This document shows positions 54,005 through 62,662 of a stretch of 64,000 bases of DNA, piece by piece. Made by a program: the position numbers and the translations under genes. This DNA comes from an uncultured Eubacteriales bacterium (GTDB taxonomy: Bacteria > Bacillota > Clostridia > Oscillospirales > CAG-272): assembly GCA_900545935.1 (NCBI GenBank), contig URAP01000004.1, positions 26,224 through 90,223 on the forward strand, read 5' to 3'. Position 1 is the first letter of the stretch, and every line of letters begins with the position of its first letter. Below the pieces are notes generated by a model. It ran no database searches, was not told the DNA's origin, and was given only the letters and a program-made list of their open reading frames with translations.

Positions 54005-54451
54005 ATGAGGTATATATCTGTACTTTTAGTGCTTGCTTTCTGTGTTTTTATGATGTTTTCGTGCGGTGATAATAATACTGTCGATGAGACAACAGGCAGT
54101 ACCGTCGTTACGGATAACCGTACATCCGAAAGTCAGAATGCCGCGCAAGAGACCGAGGCTGTCTTTGATATTGATACTCGGATCGTTACAATGAAGTATC
54201 CGGCAAAGTGGCGTGAAGATGTACAGATAGATGTGTCCGACGACGGCGTGAGGTTCTCCAATAACGGGACGGCGTTGTTTGATCTGCTGTTTCATGAATG
54301 TGACGGCTATCTTCTCGGCAGCTATAACGGTACACCGATATATATTATTGATTATCCGGTAGATGATGCTGAGCAGGCAAATATGCAGGAGGATGTAAAT
54401 GTTATCCTGCAGTATTTGATGGATGATCCGAGCTTTCAGATAGAGCATTGA
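54005..54451 (+). CDS. Small lipoprotein, function unknown
   Basis: A 148-residue exported protein. The N-terminus VLLVLAFCVFMMFSCGDNN looks like a lipoprotein signal, with Cys20 after a non-standard MFS box, then an acidic Thr/Ser linker. The C-terminal part (TRIVTMKYPAKWREDVQIDV, later LLFHECDGYLLGSYNGTPIY) may be a small beta domain. GGGAG precedes ATG 54005; an upstream in-frame TTG is less likely. It follows the flippase by 84 bp and may belong to the cluster; no family recognised. Confidence 0.65.
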   Translation: MRYISVLLVLAFCVFMMFSCGDNNTVDETTGSTVVTDNRTSESQNAAQETEAVFDIDTRIVTMKYPAKWREDVQIDVSDDGVRFSNNGTALFDLLFHECDGYLLGSYNGTPIYIIDYPVDDAEQANMQEDVNVILQYLMDDPSFQIEH

Positions 54452-54873
54452 TCGGCTTTTGAAGAGCTATTATTTGCATAACAAATTCACTTTTTGCCCC
54501 GAATTCGACATTCGGGGCGATTTGTATTGTTCGGTCACAGCTCTTTTCGCGGTATAATTAAGCCGTAAACGAAAGGAGACTGAAATTATGAATACAGACA
54601 AGATCTAACCTCGGGCTGCTTGCTCCAATTACCGAGCGAAAAGAGGCTGATGTATTGCTCTATCGAGCATGTTACTCATGTGATGCGGCTGTGTGTCGAG
54701 CGCTTTCGCGGTGCAATGAGGAGGGTTAAATTCTCGAATTCGGATGTTATCGGACGGGATAATATTAAAAGGGATGCGGCGGGCATAGCCACCGCATCCC
54801 TTTTTGTCCGAATCGGATATTACTGCTCGATCCGGCTGTTTTCTCTGCCTTATGACATTGTTTTATGCCGCCT
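54452..54873. other. Gene-poor stretch with a decayed small-gene remnant
   Basis: It holds a GC hairpin (54496-54503 with 54511-54518), a TATAAT at 54553-54558 and a six-codon frame MNTDKI-stop at 54588-54608 with a strong GAAAGGAG site. The latter looks like the start of a short membrane-protein gene cut off by a stop codon. The rest has no credible frame. Confidence 0.4.
54771..54806 (+). terminator. Terminator after the gene-poor stretch
   Basis: GGGATGCGG (54771-54779) pairs with CCGCATCCC (54792-54800), followed by five T. It faces the convergent SPOCS gene. Confidence 0.75.
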
Positions 54874-56553
54874 TTATGCTTTAACCGGGCATTTTTTCTT
54901 TCTCGGCAGCATTATCACGTGCTGACTGTCCACAGCGTCTCCCTGAACTCCGCAGGCTGAGCGAATATCTGCAACGGTCGTTCCGTAGCGCTTTGCGATA
55001 TCCCACAGCATCTCGCCCTTTTTCGGATAGTACAGTACCATGGCGGGGCGGTCGGCGGGAATGCAGGGCTTTGTCTCGTCGACGGTTAGCGAGGCTATCA
55101 TTTCCTCATCGCGACGCGAGAAAACGGCGAGCAGATAATCAAGCTCGAAGTCGACATGAACAGAGCTTCCGTCCACCCGTGCACGCACACCTCGCGGCGC
55201 TGCCGTTGCAAGTATCTCGGTGCGCCCCTCAAGACCGTAGCCGTCGAGCTCGACCTTTATCGGTGTGTCAAAGGTCATAGGCACCGGGTGCTTTTCTCCG
55301 CTGAGAAGCAGATATACGCATGCCCTGCCGCTCAGCTCGAGCTTCCCGCGCTCGGGATCGAGTCGAGCCGACAGCTCGCACACGGCGGCATCGGAGTACA
55401 ATATCTCTGGATGCGAGCCCTCGGTATAGTTCGGAATGGGTGCGGAATCGCCGATCGAGACGCTGCCGCATTTCAGCTCCGAAAAGCGTACCGTGTCACG
55501 GGTTATGAATTCGGGCGTCGTCATATATTCGGTGGAATATGCGTCGCGAGCGACCGGAACGGTGCAGGAGTAGAAGCAGAATACCGTTGCGGAGTATGTA
55601 TAGTCGAGCTCGATTATCCTGCGCTCGCCGAAGCTGTTGTCCGCAGGCTCTGCGCTTACTGTGTCGAGTGACAGAATCGGGAAGCAGCTCACATCCGTTC
55701 GTCCCTCAATGCACTCGGGTGAATCAAAGGTCTCTGTGATCGGAATGCGCTTCTGCATCGACATTATAGCTCCGCCCTCGCCGCGGCATAGAATGTTTAT
55801 CTGCGCGTTGCTGCGCAGGGTTATCTCGTTTCCGCTGAGCTTGCACTCGTCGGGATATATGCGCACGGAGCAGCAGATAAGCTCCTCTATCGGCGGCATC
55901 CCGCTCTCAAGCTCGATATCCTCGCTGCCTCGGATCCCGCTCTCGGTAAACGACTGTATGCAGAGCGACTCGATGCTGTCGGTTCGCTTTTGGAGCGTCA
56001 GACCGTCGGTCAGCGCCTCGGTGCTGCTGCGCACGGTCGGCTCGACCGGATCCTGCTCGGTGAGCATCAGGTCGGTGACTACCGTGCACTTGACGCTGAG
56101 CGATTTCGGGCTTGTCAGTCTGCCCGAGGCTGCGGAAGATAGCGGTATTGCGCTTATACATACATCTCCGTCTCCGTCTCGCGGGCATACTGCGCTTCCG
56201 CTGAGCGGAGAATCGGTCGTTATGCTTCGCAGCATGCCTTCGTCTGTAAGGAATACCTCCGTATATTTGACCGAGCCGATGTATTTTATCTCGTCGCCGT
56301 CGGTGTAGACCTCCTCAATGCGCGGCACCGCGCGGACGAACATCAGCTTTTCCGCATTACCGTAATAGTCGGGCAGGGTTATTTCGGCGCTGTGGTCGGT
56401 GCTGTCGCGAAAATGCCGTCCGGTGACGGTATGGCTCTCGCTCTCCGCGCCGAGCGGAACGCTGACCCTCTCAGCCGTTTTGACCGTATCGCGCGGCTTT
56501 GTGCCTCGCTCGGGCTCTGCTTCGCGTCGGATTTCTTCCGTATTGTTGTCCAT
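54874..56553 (-). CDS. SPOCS-domain protein with C-terminal LysM
   Basis: A 559-residue protein with SPOCS (DUF3794)-type beta domains in the N-terminal and middle regions (VRAVPRIEEVYTDGDEIKYI; ELICCSVRIYPDECKLSGN) and a LysM peptidoglycan-binding domain near residues 500-550 (KKGEMLWDIAKRYGTTVADI). This layout is that of spore coat/cortex morphogenetic proteins of the SipL/SafA type in Clostridia, where LysM holds the protein at the spore cortex. There is no signal peptide, as expected for a mother-cell protein. GGAGGT precedes the ATG. It implies the organism, or its ancestors, form endospores. No sigma-E or sigma-K promoter was recognised. Confidence 0.85.
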   Translation of the reverse strand: MDNNTEEIRREAEPERGTKPRDTVKTAERVSVPLGAESESHTVTGRHFRDSTDHSAEITLPDYYGNAEKLMFVRAVPRIEEVYTDGDEIKYIGSVKYTEVFLTDEGMLRSITTDSPLSGSAVCPRDGDGDVCISAIPLSSAASGRLTSPKSLSVKCTVVTDLMLTEQDPVEPTVRSSTEALTDGLTLQKRTDSIESLCIQSFTESGIRGSEDIELESGMPPIEELICCSVRIYPDECKLSGNEITLRSNAQINILCRGEGGAIMSMQKRIPITETFDSPECIEGRTDVSCFPILSLDTVSAEPADNSFGERRIIELDYTYSATVFCFYSCTVPVARDAYSTEYMTTPEFITRDTVRFSELKCGSVSIGDSAPIPNYTEGSHPEILYSDAAVCELSARLDPERGKLELSGRACVYLLLSGEKHPVPMTFDTPIKVELDGYGLEGRTEILATAAPRGVRARVDGSSVHVDFELDYLLAVFSRRDEEMIASLTVDETKPCIPADRPAMVLYYPKKGEMLWDIAKRYGTTVADIRSACGVQGDAVDSQHVIMLPRKKKCPVKA

Positions 56554-56858
56554 GATATACCTCCGTTATGCGCGGCAATGCCGCCGTCTTTACTGCTCAC
56601 GGCAATGGTATGCGGCGCGGGAGCCGAATATTCGTGTACGCGATGCGGAATAAGGAAAAAGAGCGGAGGAGAAGTTTGCCGTGTGAAAAGAAGCGGGATA
56701 TTACATTGCCGCAGCATAACAAACATATATGGAACCGAGAGAAAAAAGCGCCTCGCCGCCCATCGGATAAACTAAATAGGCAGGCAGTGCGCCTTGAGGC
56801 AATATTCCTTATGGTGTGTGCTGCGTAATGCACGTGTATTATGATATAAAAATGACAT

Positions 56859-57038
56859 AAAAAAGTCCCGCTTCGCCGTGTGCGTCGGCAATTATAAACC
56901 CTGCCGCAGCAAGGTAGGTGTCCTCCCGAACGGCTTTGTGCTCCCAGCATCCTTTTCCGCCGTGGTGACGGACATATAGTTCGTCAAACGCAGGGCGGAG
57001 AGGGAGGTCTGCATTCCCCCCGTCCGACTCGGACTCCT
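56859..57038 (-). ncRNA. Structured RNA gene, raiA-motif-like candidate
   Basis: On the minus strand a 180-nt sequence without a reading frame starts near AGGAGTCC and ends in GCGGGACTTTTTT. The two ends can pair (AGTCC with GGACT; GTCGG with CCGAC). Inside, CCTCCC (57007-57002) pairs with GGGAGG (56927-56922) and CCCTGC (56995-56990) with GCAGGG (56904-56899); these pairs cross, forming a pseudoknot. Phrases such as TTTGACGAACT and GGGAGGACACCTACC look like a conserved RNA. The raiA name is from general resemblance and unverified; a 6S-type RNA is the alternative. Confidence 0.45.
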
Positions 57039-57143
57039 TTTAATAGTTGTGGGTTTAATTAACCGACGCATCACGCACGAGGCAGGAAAAGCTTTTTTGC
57101 TCGTACATGTGCTGTGTTATTCAGTTGTATTCAAGCGCGGGCA

Positions 57144-57464
57144 TCAGCCCTCGGCATCGTAATCTATCTCGCCGAACAGCTCGTTATCAAATACGGCGGC
57201 TATGCGGTCAAATTCCGCATCATCGTCGATGGTCGCGAGAATAGTATCTCCGTTCTCCTGCTCCTCCTTAAGAACGACATAGTAATCTCCGTCCTCGCCG
57301 TCCATAGGAATAAGAGCATAGTATCTGTTTCCGTCGAGCTCTTTGACAGCCGCAAGCTCAAACTGCCCTTCGTTGCCGTCCTCGTCGGTCAGGGTATATA
57401 CCTCGACCTCCTCCTCGGTCTCGACAGCGTCGAGCTCCTCGTCCTTAATATTGTTCTCTTCCAT
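57144..57464 (-). CDS. DUF1292-family protein
   Basis: A 106-residue acidic protein of the DUF1292 (YrzB-like) family, common in Bacillota and of unknown function. The core TLTDEDGNEGQFELAAVKEL and YYALIPMDGEDGDYYVVLKE fits the family pattern. The start at 57464 has AAAGGAG upstream; a longer frame upstream runs into the ferredoxin gene. It follows the ferredoxin gene by 25 bp in the same direction. Confidence 0.85.
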   Translation of the reverse strand: MEENNIKDEELDAVETEEEVEVYTLTDEDGNEGQFELAAVKELDGNRYYALIPMDGEDGDYYVVLKEEQENGDTILATIDDDAEFDRIAAVFDNELFGEIDYDAEG

Positions 57465-57489
57465 AGTTAGTCTCCTTTCGCCGGATGGG

Positions 57490-57663
57490 TTACTTTCCTG
57501 CCGCATCTACGGGGCAGACGGATGCGCATATTCCGCAGCCGACGCACTTCTCTTCGTCGATGCTGAATTTGCCCATTTCGCTTATTATCACCGCGCCGCG
57601 CGGACATTCAACGTCGCACGTGCCGCAGGCGATACATTTGTTCTGATCGATTTTATATGCCAT
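57490..57663 (-). CDS. 2[4Fe-4S] ferredoxin
   Basis: A 57-residue clostridial-type ferredoxin with two complete cluster motifs, CIACGTCDVECP and CVGCGICASVCP. It carries electrons in the cytoplasm of an anaerobe. ATG 57663 is taken as start because the protein then begins MAYKI as usual; a GTG at 57681 with AAAGGAGA at better spacing is an alternative that adds six residues. It is upstream of the DUF1292 gene, probably in one transcript. Confidence 0.92.
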   Translation of the reverse strand: MAYKIDQNKCIACGTCDVECPRGAVIISEMGKFSIDEEKCVGCGICASVCPVDAAGK

Positions 57664-57815
57664 GACAACATTCCCGCACACAGCGGTCTCCTTTATCATA
57701 TCTATTCTTCACCGCAGCGGAAAATTCTATTCCCCGAAATTTTCATTCCGCGCACTCGTTTTGATACATCCTTGCTGTCGGCTGTATCTCATAAGAAGGT
57801 GATGAATAATTACGT

Positions 57816-59363
57816 TCAGTCTGCCTTTTCTGCCTTTTTGCGATGCTTGAGCATGCGCAGCTTCATATAGAGCTTAGGCAGATGGTTGACAAGAAAGTCC
57901 TTTAGTGAGTTTCGCGCAGCTGCGTATACATCGTGTATCGCGACAAGCGCCTTATACGGCACCTGCCTTCCGGTTACGCGATGGTCGAGCCAACGCTCAT
58001 AAACGCGCCCTATGCCGCTCGGAAGCCGATATGCGAGCTTATAGCGGCGCACAAAATGCATGAAGTATGCCTCGATAAACAGTACCTGCTCCTCGGGAAA
58101 CTGCGGCTGTATCAGCGGAACTCTCCGCTTGGTAAAGTCGCCCTCCGGGATAAATCCCGCCTGCTTCGATATCTCGTAAAGCGGTGTTCCCTCATAAGGA
58201 TAAAAGATGTTCGGTATAGTGCGGTCGCTCTTTATTTTCGCATTGAGCTTGATGGTCTTCAGCGCGCGATGTATATCCTCGTACGGCAGCCCTATGATGT
58301 TGTAGGTCAGCTGCGCTATGCCGTACTTGTGAAACCAGTTGGAGCAGTTGATTATCATCTCATCGGTCTGATAGCGCCGCAGATACTTGAAGCGCATCTC
58401 CTGATCTCCGCTCTCGAGACCCATGTCGATGGTGTAGAAGCCTGCGTCCTTCATTCTCTTGACCGTCTCCTCTGTGAGAATGTCAAAGCGGATATTGCCG
58501 GTGCAGGGCAGCCCGATCTCCTCTTTATACATGTCGATAAAGCGGTCGAACCAGTCGGGAAACATGTTGAATATCGCGTCGCGGAAGTTGATGAACTTTA
58601 TCTGCGGATGGCGCGAGAGCAGCGTTTTCAGATACAGTATCGCATTCTCGGGCGAACGGAAGCGCGCGTAGATCTTCTTGTTCGGATAGACCTTGCGGAA
58701 GTTTCCGTTTCCGCAGTAGGTGCAGTTGTAAAAACAGCCGCGGCTGACGATGACTATCGCGGTACCGACCTTTGAGGATTCGAGGTTGTCATAGTCGAAT
58801 AACTCGAAGTCCGGAATCGGAAGCCGATCAAGGTCTGCAAAGAGCGGTCGGATGGGATTGTGCTTAAAGCTGCCGTCATCGAGCTTGAAATAAAGACTCT
58901 CGATGCTTGTATAATCTTCACCGTCGCGCATCTTGTCGCAGAGCTCGAGCTCTGCATACTCGCCGTCACCGACGCATACACAGTCGACTCCGTCTACTGC
59001 CAGAACCTCATCCGGTACGAGCGTCGGATGGTAGCTGCCGCAGATGATGAAGGCTTCCGGGCAGACCTCCTTTGTCCACTTTATATATTCTATGCAGTCG
59101 GGAAATGCGGTCGTTCTTATGGAGAAACCGATGATATCGAATTCACCTGCCTCGCGCAGACGTCTCTTGAAATCCTCCTCTGTATGAAGATTCAACAGAT
59201 GCAGCAGCCTGACATCGTGTCCGCCCTGCTTTAGTACGGCAGAGATCGAGGCGAGTCCCTCGCTGTAATTTCCTCCGCTGACCCTTTTTGTGCTGTCGCG
59301 GTCGGTATAGTCCGGGTAGACAAGGAGCATTCTTGCGGGACGACCGCATAAATTTTTAAGCAT
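57816..59363 (-). CDS. B12-binding-type radical SAM protein
   Basis: A 515-residue protein with an N-terminal cobalamin-binding-type domain (MLLVYPDYTDRDSTKRVSGG; AFIICGSYHPTLVPDEVLAV) that lacks the classic DxHxxG, and a radical SAM core with the cluster cysteines 210, 214 and 217 in CFYNCTYC, followed by the GLESGD segment of the SAM fold. Radical SAM enzymes of this layout modify lipids, hopanoids, RNA or secondary metabolites; the substrate is not evident. Its C-terminal 100 residues are basic and helical. It stands alone, between ferredoxin and cysE, with AAAGGAA before the ATG. The nearby ferredoxin could be its electron source. Confidence 0.88.
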   Translation of the reverse strand: MLKNLCGRPARMLLVYPDYTDRDSTKRVSGGNYSEGLASISAVLKQGGHDVRLLHLLNLHTEEDFKRRLREAGEFDIIGFSIRTTAFPDCIEYIKWTKEVCPEAFIICGSYHPTLVPDEVLAVDGVDCVCVGDGEYAELELCDKMRDGEDYTSIESLYFKLDDGSFKHNPIRPLFADLDRLPIPDFELFDYDNLESSKVGTAIVIVSRGCFYNCTYCGNGNFRKVYPNKKIYARFRSPENAILYLKTLLSRHPQIKFINFRDAIFNMFPDWFDRFIDMYKEEIGLPCTGNIRFDILTEETVKRMKDAGFYTIDMGLESGDQEMRFKYLRRYQTDEMIINCSNWFHKYGIAQLTYNIIGLPYEDIHRALKTIKLNAKIKSDRTIPNIFYPYEGTPLYEISKQAGFIPEGDFTKRRVPLIQPQFPEEQVLFIEAYFMHFVRRYKLAYRLPSGIGRVYERWLDHRVTGRQVPYKALVAIHDVYAAARNSLKDFLVNHLPKLYMKLRMLKHRKKAEKAD

Positions 59364-59476
59364 TTACGATTCCTTTCTCTCGCCGACGGACGCCGACAGG
59401 GTGATACTGCTCGCGTTTATCGTACTCATTATAATATAACTGCACAAAAAAGTCAATAAATAATCACCAAAAACTA

Positions 59477-59505
59477 TTTACAAGCGATTTCAAAACGGAT
59501 ATAAT
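59477..59505 (+). promoter_or_regulatory. Promoter of the cysE-cysS operon
   Basis: TTTACA (59477-59482), 17-nt spacer, TATAAT (59500-59505), about 76 bp before the start. No T-box leader elements were recognised. Confidence 0.7.
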
Positions 59506-59581
59506 ATGATATACGGGTATCTATATATCCGTCTGAGCATCCCAATCATTCCGGCGATGCCGGAGAAAAGGAGCAGAGAAT

Positions 59582-60859
59582 ATGGGTTACATAAATAAAA
59601 TAGGAAAACAGCTCGATGCCATAAAGAACAGTGAGCTCGGCACGGTTGCAAGAAGCTGCGCGCGCAAATATATGGGGACGGTATGCAGCTCTGTCGAGCG
59701 CCTGCTTTCCGAGAACGAAAATAAACAATGCGGCGATGTGCCGAAGAAGGCGGCACGGCTAGCCGCAGACGGCGTGAAGCTCGCATGCAAGGGCGCGAAA
59801 AAAATCTGCAAGGGTACTGCCGCCGTGGCGGCAGGCACACGTGAGATGGTTGAGGAGCTGAGCTCTGATGTTGACTCTGTAATGGAGCGTGATCCGGCGG
59901 CACGCAGCAGGGCAGAGGTACTGCTGTTATACTCGGGTCTGCATGCAGTCGCGGCGTACCGTGTCGCACACAAGCTGAATGAGGGCGGACATCAGTTCTC
60001 AGCACGTCTAATCAGCCAGACCGCGCGTTTTCTTACCGGAATAGAGATCCATCCGGGTGCTACGATAGGTAAGGGATTGTTTATAGACCACGGCTCGGGG
60101 GTCGTTATCGGAGAGACGGCGGAGATCGGCGATAACTGCACGCTGTATCAGGGTGTTACGCTCGGCGGAACCGGTAAACATACCGGAAAGCGCCATCCAA
60201 CCCTCGGCAACAATGTAATGGTCGGCGCGGGCGCTAAGGTGCTCGGACCGTTCTCCATAGGCGACAATTCCAAGATAGCCGCAGGCGCGGTGGTGCTCGA
60301 CGAGGTGCCGTCCGATTCTACCGCAGTCGGTATTCCCGCGCGGGTCGTTCGCAGAGAGGGCGTGCGCGTTGAGGAGACCGGCTCGGATCTCGATCAGATA
60401 AATATCCCCGACCCGATTGATCAGGAGCTGCGCAGACTGCGCGACCGCATCTCGGTGCTCGAGGAGATAACCGGCGAGGCTCTCTCGGAGCTTGATTCTT
60501 TGGATGAGCTTGGTGAGAGTGACGAGATCGACGATGCCGATGAGCATACTGAGATTGATGAAATTGATGAGAGCGGCGAGAATGACGGTGTACGAGGCTT
60601 TTCTACCGAGCTGCACTATGTCCGCACCCCCGATGAGGCGCTCTGGGATGATGCCGAGCACCGCGATAACAAGGCTGAGACGGACGAAGCCGATCCGGAC
60701 AAGGCGTATCCGGATGATGCTGAGAACGGCTATGAAGATCTTGACGGCGATGAGGCTGACGTCATTGCTCCCGATCGCAATGACGTCGATAGCAATGAAG
60801 TCGATAGCAATGAAGTTGATAGCAATGAAATTGACGGCGGCGATTCCGACCTCGAGTGA
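59582..60859 (+). CDS. cysE: Serine O-acetyltransferase with long N- and C-terminal extensions
   Basis: A 425-residue protein whose core (about 100-270) is serine acetyltransferase, which makes O-acetylserine for cysteine synthesis. The core has DPAARSRAEVLLLYSGLHAV, the left-handed beta helix (GIEIHPGATIGKGLFIDHGS; VVIGETAEIGDNCTLYQGVT) and GGTGKHTGKRHPTLGNNVM, with the catalytic His in the IDHGSG and GKRHPT segments. The family is usually 170-320 residues long. Here residues 1-95 are a helical Ala/Lys-rich extension, and residues 285-425 a very acidic tail ending in a short tandem repeat (DVDSNEVDSNEVDSNEID). AAAGGAG precedes the ATG. cysS follows by 39 bp, the usual pairing. Confidence 0.92.
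   Translation: MGYINKIGKQLDAIKNSELGTVARSCARKYMGTVCSSVERLLSENENKQCGDVPKKAARLAADGVKLACKGAKKICKGTAAVAAGTREMVEELSSDVDSVMERDPAARSRAEVLLLYSGLHAVAAYRVAHKLNEGGHQFSARLISQTARFLTGIEIHPGATIGKGLFIDHGSGVVIGETAEIGDNCTLYQGVTLGGTGKHTGKRHPTLGNNVMVGAGAKVLGPFSIGDNSKIAAGAVVLDEVPSDSTAVGIPARVVRREGVRVEETGSDLDQINIPDPIDQELRRLRDRISVLEEITGEALSELDSLDELGESDEIDDADEHTEIDEIDESGENDGVRGFSTELHYVRTPDEALWDDAEHRDNKAETDEADPDKAYPDDAENGYEDLDGDEADVIAPDRNDVDSNEVDSNEVDSNEIDGGDSDLE
60785..60829 (+). repeat. Three tandem 15-bp repeats in the cysE tail
   Basis: Units GTCGATAGCAATGAA, GTCGATAGCAATGAA and GTTGATAGCAATGAA encode VDSNE three times. The repeat keeps the reading frame, so copy-number changes would lengthen or shorten the acidic tail without breaking the enzyme. 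Confidence 0.85.
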
Positions 60860-60898
60860 GACGCATTTTCTAACACCCTGAAAGGACATATAAGATAA

Positions 60899-62335
60899 AT
60901 GAAGCTGTATAATTCCGCAACGAGAACGAAAGAGGAGCTTGTGACGAAGGAGCCCGGCGTGCTCCGCATGTATACCTGCGGTCCTACCGTGTATCATTTT
61001 GCGCATATAGGAAATCTGCGCTCCTATATAATGGAGGACGTTCTCGAAAAGTACCTTACATATATCGGATATAAGGTGCACAGAACGATGAATATCACCG
61101 ATGTCGGACACCTGTCGAGCGATGCCGACGAGGGGGAGGATAAGATGCTCAAGGGCGCGCGCCGCGAGCACAAGACGGTCATGGAGATAGCGCGCTACTA
61201 TACCGACGCGTTCTTTGCCGACTGCGAGGCGCTGAACATCAAGCGCCCCGAGTTCGTTGTTCCCGCGACCACGCGCATACCCGACTATATCGAAATGATA
61301 GAGCGTCTGGTCGAGAAGGGCTATGCATATATTGCGGGCGGAAACGTCTATTTCGATACCTCAAAGCTCGAGCAGTACTACGTGTTTAACAAGCACGACA
61401 GCGAGGATCTCGAGGAGGGCGTCCGCGAGGGTGTTGAAAAGGATACGAATAAGCGCAATAAGAGCGACTTTGTGCTCTGGTTTACAAAGTCGAAGTTCGA
61501 CGATCAGGAGCTGAAGTGGGACAGCCCGTGGGGCGTAGGGTACCCCGGCTGGCACATCGAGTGCTCGGCTATCTGCATTCATACCCTCGGCGAATATCTC
61601 GATATTCACTGCGGCGGAATAGACAATGCATTCCCGCATCATACAAACGAGATAGCGCAGAGCGAGGCATATCTCGGACACAAGTGGTGCTCGCTGTGGT
61701 TCCATGTGCTGCACCTCAATACCGAGGGCGGCAAGATGAGTAAGTCCAAAGGCGAGTTTCTCACCGTTTCTCTGCTGCGCGAGCGCGGCTACGATCCGAT
61801 GGTCTACCGTCTGTTCTGCCTCGGCTCACACTACCGCAAGGCGCTTGTTTTCTCGTGGGAGGGCCTTGATAACGCTAAGGTAAGCTATGATAAGCTCGTC
61901 GCGCGTATCGCAGCGCTGATGCGTGACGGCGCGACCGCTGACGGCGGTGTCTCGCCCGAGGATGCAAATGAGGCAGAGCGTCTGCGCGCAGGCTTCCGTG
62001 ACGGAATGGATGCCGACCTTAACACCTCGCTCGGAATAACCGCGCTCTACGATGTGCTGAAATCCGGCGCATCGTCAGGTACAAAGCTGAGCCTTATTGA
62101 CGAGTTTGATACCGTGCTTTCGCTCGGACTTATCGACGCGGCAAAGCGTTCGCTTGAAGCGGCAGAGCCCGCAGGCGGAGACGAGGATGCGTCGATACTT
62201 GCGCGCATCGAGGCGCGCGCGGCGGCGAAGCGTGAGAAGAATTATGCCGAGGCGGATCGTATCAGAGCAGAGCTGCTCGCGGAGGGCATCACCCTTATCG
62301 ACACAAAGGACGGAACAACCTACACCAAGGCATAA
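60899..62335 (+). CDS. cysS: Cysteinyl-tRNA synthetase
   Basis: A 478-residue class I synthetase that charges tRNA-Cys. HIGH motif variant HIGN at residues 36-39 in YHFAHIGNLRSY, the zinc-ligand Cys27 in YTCGPTVYH, further zinc ligands in HIECSAICIH and HCGGIDNAFPHHTNE, and KMSKSKG near 279-285. The C-terminal EKNYAEADRIRAELLAEGI is the usual end. Length is normal. It lies 39 bp after cysE in the common cysE-cysS arrangement, which joins cysteine supply and use. Confidence 0.96.
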   Translation: MKLYNSATRTKEELVTKEPGVLRMYTCGPTVYHFAHIGNLRSYIMEDVLEKYLTYIGYKVHRTMNITDVGHLSSDADEGEDKMLKGARREHKTVMEIARYYTDAFFADCEALNIKRPEFVVPATTRIPDYIEMIERLVEKGYAYIAGGNVYFDTSKLEQYYVFNKHDSEDLEEGVREGVEKDTNKRNKSDFVLWFTKSKFDDQELKWDSPWGVGYPGWHIECSAICIHTLGEYLDIHCGGIDNAFPHHTNEIAQSEAYLGHKWCSLWFHVLHLNTEGGKMSKSKGEFLTVSLLRERGYDPMVYRLFCLGSHYRKALVFSWEGLDNAKVSYDKLVARIAALMRDGATADGGVSPEDANEAERLRAGFRDGMDADLNTSLGITALYDVLKSGASSGTKLSLIDEFDTVLSLGLIDAAKRSLEAAEPAGGDEDASILARIEARAAAKREKNYAEADRIRAELLAEGITLIDTKDGTTYTKA

Positions 62336-62662
62336 GACATATACCAAAGCATAACGCGGCGGTATATCACCGACATATTCGGGTATAACTACATCGGGTG
62401 CGGCGGCTGCCTCGTTTGCAGGGTGATATCATAGCTCGGTGATATCATATCGGGATTGTGCGGTATGATATCGAAAATAATTACTGTAGCCACATCGGAA
62501 TTATTGTCTATCGGCGGCGGACGGCGGAAGCGCCTCCGCCGCTTTTCGGAAATACGGGGCGCTTCGGCGGCTCTGCTGTCGGCATAAAACAGCACGGCTG
62601 CATCGGATACGATGGCTGCTGCCGTGCGCCGATCGGACAGATAGGAAACGGAGGGACAGAAG
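62336..62662. other. Gene-free stretch between cysS and the solute-binding protein gene
   Basis: It contains ATATTCGGGTA (62379-62389), also found at 18386-18396, a cluster of TGATATCA-like palindromes around 62424-62470 and a GC hairpin near 62594-62627. No terminator with a T run and no promoter were found with confidence. Confidence 0.35.

Noticed and set aside
60785..60829. Small CRISPR-like repeat run in cysE
   Set aside because: It is an in-frame coding microsatellite encoding VDSNE units, with no spacers.
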